NCBI RefSeq assembly: GCF_050589645.1
Contig: NZ_JBNGOQ010000001.1
Location: 558,001 to 622,000, forward strand
Direction of reading: 5' to 3'
Source of the DNA: JBNGOQ01 sp050589645
Lineage (GTDB): Bacteria; Bacteroidota; Bacteroidia; Flavobacteriales; Flavobacteriaceae
DNA: 64,000 bases
The notes below the pieces were generated by a model that saw only the letters and a program-made list of their open reading frames with translations, searched no databases and had not been told where the DNA came from. Positions 8,068 to 15,530 of this stretch are shown piece after piece (within the stretch, counting starts at the first letter, position 1; each line of letters opens with the position of its first letter). The translations under genes were made by a program, and so were the position numbers.

Positions 8068-8502
8068 TTAGAACCAGGGTTTCTTGCCTACTTGATAGGT
8101 GTTGTAGAATTCTTCGTCAGATTTCGTGAGGTAGATAATCCCCTCGATCAAACTGATCAACCAAATGACCCATCCCGCAATACCACAGGTAAGAACTCCA
8201 AGTACCAGTGTACAGGCGAGCATAATGATGCCTTCCTTGTTATAGCCCAGTACAAATTTGTGAATCCCGAAACCTCCCAGTACGATGGCCAGGATGCCCG
8301 CTAATATTTTTTTGTTGTCACCGCCTGCAGTATTGAAAGCTTCCTTAGCCCCTTCGGTAAACTCTTTGGCGGTTTCCTTGGCACTTTCGGCAAAATCACT
8401 TGCCGCTTCCTTGGCATCTTCAGCTGCGTCCTTGGCAGCATCCTTGGCGTTATCAAAAGCATCTTCGGCCTTATCGCCCAAATCCTTATTTTCGTCTGAC
8501 AT
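8068..8502 (-). CDS. TM2 domain protein with amphipathic LEA-like N terminus
   Basis: The 144-residue protein joins an alanine/lysine/acid-rich helical segment (about residues 8-58, repeats such as AKDAAKDAAEDAKEAA and ESAKETAKEFTEGAKEA) to a TM2 domain. The TM2 part shows KKILAGILAIVLGGFGIHKFVLGYNKEGI followed by a second hydrophobic helix rich in G, C and I. This layout gives two membrane helices joined by a short turn. The ATG at 8502 (MSDENKDLG) is used because upstream in-frame codons lie in an AT-rich leader. The repeat segment resembles LEA/apolipoprotein-type surface-binding helices. The role is unknown, perhaps membrane stress. Confidence 0.8.
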   Translation of the reverse strand: MSDENKDLGDKAEDAFDNAKDAAKDAAEDAKEAASDFAESAKETAKEFTEGAKEAFNTAGGDNKKILAGILAIVLGGFGIHKFVLGYNKEGIIMLACTLVLGVLTCGIAGWVIWLISLIEGIIYLTKSDEEFYNTYQVGKKPWF

Positions 8503-8631
8503 CTTGTTGTTTTTTTGGTGGTTAATACTATTGTTAAATGTAACAATAATTTTTATCGGGTTAAAATTTTTATTGCTTCCTAAACCAAGGAGCAAACTTC
8601 GCAACCCTAAATGAGCCGTTTGGCCCCCACC

Positions 8632-9018
8632 TTATAAAAATGCCTTGTCTACCGGTTCCCAAAGTTCCAGTTTGTTACCCTCCGGATCTAGGACCCAACC
8701 AAATTTGCCGTAATCATAGGTTTCCATTTCCCCAACTATGGTAACCCCCTCCGCTTTGAGCGCTTTGAGTAATTCCTCCAGGTTTTCTACCCTGAAGTTC
8801 ATCATAAAAGGGGCTTTGCTAGGGGCAAAGTAGGTGGTGTCTTCCTTGAAGGGACTCCATTGGGTAGAACAGTCGTTACCTTCCTTGTCCTTCCACCAAA
8901 ACGTCCATCCGTATTGATCCGTTGGGATGCCCAAATGTTCCTTGTACCATTTCTTAATTGCATCCGGGTCCTTTGTCTTAAAGAAAAAACCGCCCAGTCC
9001 TGTTACCCTGTTTTTCAT
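8632..9018 (-). CDS. VOC (glyoxalase/bleomycin resistance) superfamily protein
   Basis: The 128-residue protein has the paired beta-alpha-beta-beta-beta layout of the vicinal oxygen chelate fold. The N-terminal strand GLGGFFFKTKDPDAIKKWYKEHLG and the closing DPEGNKLELWEP (about 111-122) with a metal-ligand Glu are family hallmarks. The specific substrate is not evident. Its start overlaps the stop of the upstream DUF1801 gene by 4 bases, so they are co-translated. Confidence 0.85.
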   Translation of the reverse strand: MKNRVTGLGGFFFKTKDPDAIKKWYKEHLGIPTDQYGWTFWWKDKEGNDCSTQWSPFKEDTTYFAPSKAPFMMNFRVENLEELLKALKAEGVTIVGEMETYDYGKFGWVLDPEGNKLELWEPVDKAFL

Positions 9019-9479
9019 TTTTTTCTGTTTTTAATTGCGTTTTCATAAAAATTGATCCAATCCTGAACCTTAATTTTTGTACATAGTTCCCCAATAAGTC
9101 CATATGGGACAGTTTCCAGTTTTTTAAACCGAATACAGCTTTTTCCCATATCCAATTTGGTCGGTACCTGCTTTTGGTATTCTTCTACAAACCAATCCAA
9201 AAGGCTCTTGTTGGAATAGATGCCCATATGGTATACCCCGATAAAGTTTTTTTGGGAGGCCAGGTTCATAAAGGGCAGGGGAAGTTCCGGACTGCAATGA
9301 TAGCCCTCCGGATAAAGCGAATGGGGAACAACGTAGCCGATCATTCCGTAATTCATGGTTTCCTCGAATCCTTCGGGCAGGTTCTCCAAGACCACCGACC
9401 TCAGTTTGCGCATAACCTGCTGTCGATCTTTGGGGAGTTGTTCTATGTATTCTTCCGGTGTTGCCGCTTCGTATCGCAT
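9015..9479 (-). CDS. DUF1801 domain protein
   Basis: This is a 154-residue cytosolic protein of the DUF1801/YdhG-like fold. It begins with EYIEQLPKDRQQVMRKLRSVV and then EETMNYGMIGYVVP, both recurrent in this family. The C-terminal part carries SCIRFKKLETVPYGLI. The function is not established. It sits between the DUF4199 gene (4 bases upstream) and the VOC gene (4-base overlap), so the three probably form one transcript. Confidence 0.8.
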   Translation of the reverse strand: MRYEAATPEEYIEQLPKDRQQVMRKLRSVVLENLPEGFEETMNYGMIGYVVPHSLYPEGYHCSPELPLPFMNLASQKNFIGVYHMGIYSNKSLLDWFVEEYQKQVPTKLDMGKSCIRFKKLETVPYGLIGELCTKIKVQDWINFYENAIKNRKK

Positions 9480-9483
9480 AAGG

Positions 9484-9945
9484 TTAGTTTTTGCGTTGAA
9501 GCATCAGCGCCGAAATGAGGGAGATGATCAGACCAATGATTAATACCATAAGGAACATAAGCGCCGCTACGGACGCACTTCCATAATCCGGTAGTTCACC
9601 GGTATGTCCTTGCGCTATCATTACCGCTTTGTAGGACTCAAAAAAATCCGGATTGATCAGGGTGGTATAGATATAATCGGCAATGGCAACGCCCGCTGCT
9701 GTGAAAAGAGAAATAAGCAGTCCCACAGTCAATCCTTTGCCAAAGCTGAGTTGCCCACCATTTTCCCTATCCCTAAAGTGTTTTATTCCAAAGTAGACAA
9801 AAATCAGGGAAACGATCATGGTGGCATAGCCAATGACCTCTCCCATGGAATAATCCATTCCCTGTCCAAAATATAGGCCGGAAAGAAACAATAACAGCCC
9901 TAGGACAAACCCAAGGGCGCCAAATCTGATTACGGTACTTTTCAT
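9484..9945 (-). CDS. DUF4199 family membrane protein
   Basis: The 153-residue protein has four hydrophobic segments (about 8-27, 36-54, 70-90 and 122-147) and the central motif FGKGLTVGLLISLFTAAGVA, common to DUF4199 proteins of Bacteroidetes. The function is unknown. It heads the DUF4199-DUF1801-VOC cluster and lies just beyond a membrane-anchored LuxR-type regulator gene on the same strand. Confidence 0.85.
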   Translation of the reverse strand: MKSTVIRFGALGFVLGLLLFLSGLYFGQGMDYSMGEVIGYATMIVSLIFVYFGIKHFRDRENGGQLSFGKGLTVGLLISLFTAAGVAIADYIYTTLINPDFFESYKAVMIAQGHTGELPDYGSASVAALMFLMVLIIGLIISLISALMLQRKN

Positions 9946-10152
9946 ATGTGATGGTTTAATGGTTGATGGTTAATTATCTGCATTGCCACCGCATAATGGA
10001 TTGGGGTAGATGCTTGTATACCTATATACCCCCGACGCAAACTTCCAGTTTTATGGTTGGTAAAGGCATTGGGTTCAAAACTAGTTTTTACCACCTAGAT
10101 GGCACTCATACTAAAGTACCAAAATAACATAACTTGGATAGAAATGGGTCTT

Positions 10153-10563
10153 TTATAGGATCTGCATCTCCTGTGCAATCTGTACGGCCTGTGTTCTGCG
10201 TTTGGCGTTTAGTTTTAGCAAGACATTGGAAACATGGGTCTTTACCGTACTTTCCGATAGAAACAAACGATCTGCGATTTCTTGGTTGGAAGCGCCCTTT
10301 GAGATTTCGCGAAGTACCTCGTACTCCCTTTTGCTAAGGCCCAAGGCCTCAATTTTTTGGTAATCAATTTCGCCTTGGGGCAGCTTGTTCCTATGCAGGC
10401 TTTTCTTGTTGAGGTATACCCCAATAAGAAAAAAAACGATGGCGACCACAGCTATGGCCATCTCGACCTGTAAGTTGCCGCTAACTATGGAATATTTGCT
10501 TATTTGGAACAGTAGCAGCAGCGCCAAGATAAGCAGTCCGAATACCAGTACGGTTTTTTTCAC
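10153..10563 (-). CDS. Membrane-anchored LuxR-type helix-turn-helix regulator
   Basis: The 136-residue protein has two transmembrane helices (about 3-20 and 33-51) followed by a GerE/LuxR DNA-binding domain, LSKREYEVLREISKGASNQEIADR and then SESTVKTHVSNVLLKLNAKRR. There is no receiver domain. The GTG at 10563 is taken as start (VKKTVLVFG) because it lies 9 bases after the stop of the upstream dehydrogenase gene. The longer ATG frame would overlap that gene by 70 bases. Target genes are unknown; the DUF4199 cluster directly downstream is a candidate. Confidence 0.8.
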   Translation of the reverse strand: MKKTVLVFGLLILALLLLFQISKYSIVSGNLQVEMAIAVVAIVFFLIGVYLNKKSLHRNKLPQGEIDYQKIEALGLSKREYEVLREISKGASNQEIADRLFLSESTVKTHVSNVLLKLNAKRRTQAVQIAQEMQIL

Positions 10564-10571
10564 CTTCGAAT

Positions 10572-11522
10572 TTAGTAAAATTCGGCTTTGATTTTGTCCA
10601 CGATGGTCTGAGCCAACTTTTTCTTGCTCTCTATGGTCCAACCCGCAACGTGCGGTGAAAGCAGCACTTTGTTTGATGAGGTAAGGTATTGAAAGGCCTC
10701 TGGCAGTTGCTTTTTCCCACCTACATTTTGGAACATATGCTCAAAAGACTTCTTCTCATACTCCAATACATCCAATCCTGCCCCCAGGATTTGACCTGTG
10801 TCTAAGGCCGATACCAGATCCTGTGTTACCACGCATTTACCCCTTGCGGTGTTCAGCAGCCAAAAAGGTTTTTGAAAGGCGTTGATAAACCGCTTGTTTA
10901 TCATGCCCATGGTGTCCTTGGTCTGGGGAACATGAAGACTGATCACATCCGATTTTTGTTGTAGTTCCATGAGGTCTACCTGTCTTGCATCAATATTGCC
11001 AACACCTTCCAAAATGTCATAACAAATGGTTTCCACATCAAAACCGCGCAGTTTTTTGGCAAAGGCCTTTCCGGCATTTCCGTAACCGATAATACCTACC
11101 GTCTTGCCATCGAGTTCCGTTCCCCGATTGCCTTCACGGTCCCATTTGCCCTGGCGTACTTCCTCATCGGCCTTGTTTAATTGGTTAAAAAGCGATAACA
11201 ACATACCCAGGGTATGTTCCCCAACTGCGTTACGATTGCCCTCTGGTGCAGCGGCCAAAAACACTCCTTTCTCCTGGGCATAGGCCACATCGATATTTTC
11301 CAATCCCGCCCCAACGCGACCAATGAACTTTAATTGGGTTGCCTTGTCCAAAAAGGGCCGATCAATGGTCAAACGACTGCGGATAATGATACCGTCATAG
11401 GCATGTATTTTTTGTAGGACCTCCTCGTTGGGGGAACTATAATCCTCATCATTCTGTAAGCCTAAGGCGGTAAGCTGCTCAATAAGTAGCGGATGGTTCG
11501 TATCCAGGTGCAGTACTCTCAT
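10572..11522 (-). CDS. D-2-hydroxyacid dehydrogenase (phosphoglycerate dehydrogenase-like)
   Basis: The 316-residue NAD-dependent enzyme has the RVGAGLENID substrate segment, the Rossmann motif VGIIGYGNAGKAFAKKL near residue 141, NTARGKCV and the catalytic His region LSPHVAGWTIESK. It lacks a C-terminal ACT domain, so it is a short form. It may be the 3-phosphoglycerate dehydrogenase of serine synthesis or act on another 2-hydroxyacid; sequence alone does not decide. The LuxR-type gene follows 9 bases downstream and the cupin gene lies 10 bases upstream. Confidence 0.88.
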   Translation of the reverse strand: MRVLHLDTNHPLLIEQLTALGLQNDEDYSSPNEEVLQKIHAYDGIIIRSRLTIDRPFLDKATQLKFIGRVGAGLENIDVAYAQEKGVFLAAAPEGNRNAVGEHTLGMLLSLFNQLNKADEEVRQGKWDREGNRGTELDGKTVGIIGYGNAGKAFAKKLRGFDVETICYDILEGVGNIDARQVDLMELQQKSDVISLHVPQTKDTMGMINKRFINAFQKPFWLLNTARGKCVVTQDLVSALDTGQILGAGLDVLEYEKKSFEHMFQNVGGKKQLPEAFQYLTSSNKVLLSPHVAGWTIESKKKLAQTIVDKIKAEFY

Positions 11523-11531
11523 AGGGTAGGG

Positions 11532-11897
11532 TCAAATTTTTGGATAATGCGTCTGCGTTCTTTCGTGTTGCACATCACCGGTATGAGCTGTATTCAGTTT
11601 TTCAAAAAGCAAAAGATGCACCTCCTCACCTCCTTTGGTGGCAGGGCAATGTTCCACTCCTTTGGGCACTACAATGAGCTCTCCTTCTCGCACCACCTCG
11701 GTCTTGTCCCTGAACTGCATGTACAAGGTACCTTTGAGTACCTGGAAAAGCTCGTCCTCATGCTCATGGGCGTGCCATACAAATTCTCCCTGAATTTTGG
11801 CCAGGATGACTTGCATATCATCTACCACGGCAATTTGATGGGGATGCCACCGTTTGTCAAAGGCGGCATGTTTTTCTTTTAAATTGATGGGTTTCAT
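11532..11897 (-). CDS. Cupin domain protein
   Basis: This 121-residue single-domain cupin has metal-binding motif 1 HAHEHEDELFQVLKGTLYMQF (about 42-62) and motif 2 VVPKGVEHCP (about 73-82). The histidines and glutamate would hold one divalent metal. No catalytic role can be assigned. It is 10 bases upstream of the D-2-hydroxyacid dehydrogenase gene on the same strand and is probably co-transcribed with it. Confidence 0.85.
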   Translation of the reverse strand: MKPINLKEKHAAFDKRWHPHQIAVVDDMQVILAKIQGEFVWHAHEHEDELFQVLKGTLYMQFRDKTEVVREGELIVVPKGVEHCPATKGGEEVHLLLFEKLNTAHTGDVQHERTQTHYPKI

Positions 11898-12056
11898 AAA
11901 ATCAATGTGTTTATCTTAAGCGTGTATTCTGGGGGTTCGAAATCGGAAAATAAAAGTACTAAAAAAGCACCAATCCCGGGGAGGTACTTTTCTTACAAGG
12001 AGTTTGTAAAATAGGTCTGTGTGTGGGAGGGTCAATTCTATTTTCAAGGGGACGGC

Positions 12057-12935
12057 CTAGTCCAAAAAGGTCAGTTCACAAATTTCAAAGTTCCCGTTCC
12101 TATACCCTGTAACCAATAGTCTCTTGGAATCCCCAGACCAGTTGGGAAGGGTATCCCCGTCTTCGTTATAGGTAATTCGAAACTCGTTTTGCCCCTTGGT
12201 GTCCATGACATAAATTTCGGGTCTGGTGCCTTCCATTGATGTAACATAGGCTATTTTTTTTCCGTCCGGGGACCAAGCCGGACAAAAATTATGCTTGGGC
12301 CAATGGGTTAATCGGTCAAGACCCGATCCATCCAAATTAATGCTGTAGATTTCATCGTCCTCATTGTTGGTCTCATGTCTGGAAAAGAACAAAAGGGCAT
12401 CGCCTTGGGGCGACCAGGAGGGATAAAAACTTCTGAATCCATTATTTGTTAACGATGCCAATAACCTTCCCTTGCGGTCTACAAGAACGATTTCCGCTTC
12501 CTGATCTGATTTTTTATTGGAATAGGCGATGGTCTTGCCGTCAGGGGAATAGCGAGCGAACATGGGTTCACCCTCTAGGGGTGGCAGGGATAGTTTTTTA
12601 ATTTTTTTTGTGCGGATGTAAAGTTCATACAGTTCAAAACGGCCATTTCTGTTGGACTCAAATAAGACCTTCTTTCCGTTGGGGTGCCAACTGGGTCTTC
12701 GGTTTTCAACGTCCGATTTTGTCAGCCGTTCCTGGTTTTCACCCGTGGCGTCCATCCTGTATATTTCCCAGTTACCGTCCCGATCCGATTCAAAAACAAT
12801 GTGTTTCCCGTCTGGGGAATAGCTGCCGTATCGGTCCTGACCCGGATGGTTAGACAGGATGGTTTCCTGCACTTGCTGACCGTAAACCGCACATGCGATG
12901 GTCATAAATACCATGCTGATAAGGCCATTTTTCAT
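12057..12935 (-). CDS. Periplasmic TolB-like beta-propeller (PD40 repeats) protein
   Basis: The 292-residue protein has a signal peptide (about 1-19, ending VYGQ). It then has about six PD40/TolB-type repeats such as YSPDGKHIVFESDRDGNWEIY, WHPNGKKVLFESNRNGRFELY and WSPDGKKIAYVTSMEG. These fold as a beta-propeller. It is probably periplasmic or surface-exposed. It is the last gene of the long ribF-to-mgtE minus-strand run, 16 bases beyond mgtE. It is not the true TolB of the Tol-Pal system, since there is no N-terminal TolB domain. Confidence 0.8.
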   Translation of the reverse strand: MKNGLISMVFMTIACAVYGQQVQETILSNHPGQDRYGSYSPDGKHIVFESDRDGNWEIYRMDATGENQERLTKSDVENRRPSWHPNGKKVLFESNRNGRFELYELYIRTKKIKKLSLPPLEGEPMFARYSPDGKTIAYSNKKSDQEAEIVLVDRKGRLLASLTNNGFRSFYPSWSPQGDALLFFSRHETNNEDDEIYSINLDGSGLDRLTHWPKHNFCPAWSPDGKKIAYVTSMEGTRPEIYVMDTKGQNEFRITYNEDGDTLPNWSGDSKRLLVTGYRNGNFEICELTFLD

Positions 12936-12951
12936 CGGTTTGCATTTAAGG

Positions 12952-14304
12952 TTATATGCCCAGAATCCATTTGGCGATCCAAAAATAGATGAGGATGCCG
13001 AAAATATCGTTGCTGGTCGTAATAAAGGGTCCGGTGGCTATGGCCGGATCTATCCCTTTTTTGTCCAAAAACAAGGGAATAAACGTGCCTATGATTCCGG
13101 CCACGATGATGACCACCACCAGGGACATGGCTATGGCAAGGGCCGTATTGAAATCCCCATTCCACCACCAGGTAAAAACCAGAAGCACCACGGCCAGGAC
13201 TAGCCCGTTAAGGGTTGCCAAAAGCATTTCCTTCACCAAGCGGTTGCCTATACTCCCTTTTAAATCGTCATTGGCCAAGCCCTGTACAATAATGGCACTA
13301 CTCTGGACTCCTACGTTTCCCGCCATCGCCGCGATAAGTGGGGTGAAGAAAAAAAGAATGGCATGTTTGCTGATCATCTCCTCAAAACCACCCATGATGG
13401 CCGCGGCACCTACACCTCCGACCAATCCTAGAAATAACCAGGGCAAACGAGCCCGGGTAAGTTCCCATATACTGTCATCTGCCTCTACTGACTGCGAGAT
13501 ACCTGCCGCCAGTTGATAATCCTTATCGGCCTCTTCCTTAATAACATCCACAATATCATCGATGGTAATCCTGCCCACTAGACGGCCCATTTCGTCAACG
13601 ACAGGGATGGCTTCCAAATCGTACTTGGACATGATCTTGGCCACCTCTTCGGGGTCTTCATTTACGTCTACGGAATCTACTTTTGGGATATATACTTCTT
13701 TGATATGGGTACGGGTAGAGGTGGTCAGAAGGTCTTTTAGGGACAAACGACCAATGAGTCGGTCCTCGTCGTCCACTACATAAATGGAGTGTACCCGGGT
13801 CACATTTTCGGCTTGCTGCCGCATTTCCCGCACGCATTTGAGCACGTCCCAACTTTCCCGCACTTTTACCAATTCCTTGGCCATGAGCCCCCCGGCCGAG
13901 TTTTCATCGTATCGGAGTAGATCTACAATGTCTTGAGCATGTTCCCTATCCTCGATTTCCGAAATAACCTCCTGTACAATTTCTTCTGGCAATTCGGCAA
14001 TGATGTCCGCGGCGTCATCCGTATCCAGTTCCTCCAACTCACTGGCTATTTCCTTAGTGGAAAGATTCCTAAGAATGGATTCCCTTACATCATCATCGAG
14101 TTCGGTAAGGATATCGGAGGTTTTATCGCTATCCAGGAGTTTAATAAGGTAGGTGGCCTCATCCTCGTTAAGCTCATTTATGATTTCTGCAACATCCGCG
14201 TAGTGCACCTCTTCCAAAAGCGATACCAGCTGTGTATCCCTTTGGTTTTCAACAAGCTGTTCTATCTCAGCTATAAGATCTTCGGTGAGTTTAAACGATG
14301 TCAT
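12952..14304 (-). CDS. mgtE: Magnesium transporter MgtE
   Basis: The 450-residue protein has the full MgtE layout. It has a helical acidic N domain (about 1-130, many DD/EE pairs), two CBS domains (about 135-260, VYVVDDEDRLIGRLSLKDLL and IPVVDEMGRLVGRITIDDIV), and a five-helix channel domain (about 290-450) with PLIAAMAGNVGVQSS and the GNVGVQ selectivity region. The cytosolic domains sense Mg2+ and close the channel. Its ATG overlaps the end of rsmA by 14 bases. Confidence 0.96.
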   Translation of the reverse strand: MTSFKLTEDLIAEIEQLVENQRDTQLVSLLEEVHYADVAEIINELNEDEATYLIKLLDSDKTSDILTELDDDVRESILRNLSTKEIASELEELDTDDAADIIAELPEEIVQEVISEIEDREHAQDIVDLLRYDENSAGGLMAKELVKVRESWDVLKCVREMRQQAENVTRVHSIYVVDDEDRLIGRLSLKDLLTTSTRTHIKEVYIPKVDSVDVNEDPEEVAKIMSKYDLEAIPVVDEMGRLVGRITIDDIVDVIKEEADKDYQLAAGISQSVEADDSIWELTRARLPWLFLGLVGGVGAAAIMGGFEEMISKHAILFFFTPLIAAMAGNVGVQSSAIIVQGLANDDLKGSIGNRLVKEMLLATLNGLVLAVVLLVFTWWWNGDFNTALAIAMSLVVVIIVAGIIGTFIPLFLDKKGIDPAIATGPFITTSNDIFGILIYFWIAKWILGI

Positions 14305-15157
14305 TTGCTATCTTCTTTGTCAGCGTAACGAAATCGGCAACCGCCAATTGTTCCGGACGCCGATCAAAGATAGCATCTTCTTTTAAATTTTCGGAAAGCA
14401 TAAATGTTTTTAGGCTATTGCGCAACGTCTTCCTACGTTGGTTAAAGGCCGTTTTCACCACTTTGAAGAACAGAGACTCATCGCAATCCAGGGCAAAATT
14501 CGCTTTGCGGATTAGTCTTAGTACGCCAGAATGTACCCTGGGGGGCGGGTCGAAGACCTGTGGAGGTACGGTAAAAAGATATTCGGCCTCATAGAACGCT
14601 TGCACCAAAACCGATAGAATACCGTAGGTCTTGCTACCTTCCTTTTGGCATATGCGTTGGGCCACTTCACGTTGGAACATTCCGGAGAACTCCGGGACCT
14701 GTTCTTTTAGGTCCAATAATTTAAAGACAATTTGGGTAGAAATGTTATAGGGAAAATTTCCAGTTATCGCAAAAGGCTCTGCTCCAAATAGCCCTTGAAT
14801 ATCATAATTTAAAAAGTCGGCCTCCAAGACCCTGAACTTCCCTTTTCTGGCAAATAGCTGGGGGTATTCCAAAGGGAAACTGTGGTTGAGATAGACAATG
14901 GATTCGGAATCCAGATCCATGGCTACCAAGTCAGTATTCTTTTGCAAAAGATATTTGGTAAGCACACCGGTTCCCGGTCCAATTTCAAGGACTTTACCGT
15001 ATCCGTTAAAGGAAAGGGTTTCCGAAATCTTCCGTGCAATTTCCTCGTCTTTTAAAAAATGTTGGCCCAAATGTTTTTTGGCCTTCACCGGACTTTCCTC
15101 TTGCCAAGGCTTTTTACGCTTCTTTTGAAGTGGGCCTTTTTTTTTATGTTTCCCCAT
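14291..15157 (-). CDS. rsmA: 16S rRNA (adenine1518/1519-N6) dimethyltransferase
   Basis: The 288-residue enzyme dimethylates two adjacent adenines near the 3' end of 16S rRNA. The SAM-binding motif VLEIGPGTGVLTKYLL starts near residue 56, and the catalytic motif NFPYNIS follows near residue 135. The C-terminal helical domain ends with NQRRKTLRNSLK. An unusually basic leader (MGKHKKKGPLQKKRKKPWQ) precedes the normal start region KAKKHLGQHFLKDE. No later ATG is available, so the leader seems real. It overlaps mgtE by 14 bases. Confidence 0.95.
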   Translation of the reverse strand: MGKHKKKGPLQKKRKKPWQEESPVKAKKHLGQHFLKDEEIARKISETLSFNGYGKVLEIGPGTGVLTKYLLQKNTDLVAMDLDSESIVYLNHSFPLEYPQLFARKGKFRVLEADFLNYDIQGLFGAEPFAITGNFPYNISTQIVFKLLDLKEQVPEFSGMFQREVAQRICQKEGSKTYGILSVLVQAFYEAEYLFTVPPQVFDPPPRVHSGVLRLIRKANFALDCDESLFFKVVKTAFNQRRKTLRNSLKTFMLSENLKEDAIFDRRPEQLAVADFVTLTKKIANDIV

Positions 15158-15163
15158 ACACCC

Positions 15164-15475
15164 CTAATGTTCGCTTATGATTTCCAGTTCCGTTCTGAAG
15201 GCCACAAATTTATCCTTGAAACGCGCTAAGCCGTCCTGCCGTAGACGTGCTGCATCTTCCTCATAATACTGCTGCAGGATTTCCTTACTTCCAGTGGTGT
15301 ATTGCACGGCGTAAGTAATGCCTCCGTTTTCCTCTTCCACAAGCACCTTGCATATTTTGGCTTGTGAAAATTTCCCGGTCGCCAACATATCAGGGATATG
15401 AATTTCCTGCATCCAGCCGAGCCATTCGTCATGAACGGCTTCCTCAATGTTTATGGTAACGTTGTAGATGTACAT
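15164..15475 (-). CDS. DUF4286 family protein
   Basis: This 103-residue protein begins MYIYNVTINIEEAVHDEWL and has MLATGKFSQAKICKVL, both typical of DUF4286, a small conserved Bacteroidetes protein of unknown role. The ATG at 15475 is chosen. The longer frame to 15544 would overlap the TPR gene and lacks family resemblance. It sits 6 bases before rsmA, the usual neighbour of this family. Confidence 0.88.
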   Translation of the reverse strand: MYIYNVTINIEEAVHDEWLGWMQEIHIPDMLATGKFSQAKICKVLVEEENGGITYAVQYTTGSKEILQQYYEEDAARLRQDGLARFKDKFVAFRTELEIISEH

Positions 15476-15530
15476 GGTGCTAAAGTTCGTTACGATGGTT
15501 TTTTGGTTTGCGAAAGTGGGCTGTACCATC

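Noticed and set aside
12057..12935. True TolB of the Tol-Pal complex
   Set aside because: It has propeller repeats and a signal peptide but lacks the N-terminal TolB domain, and no tol or pal genes are near.
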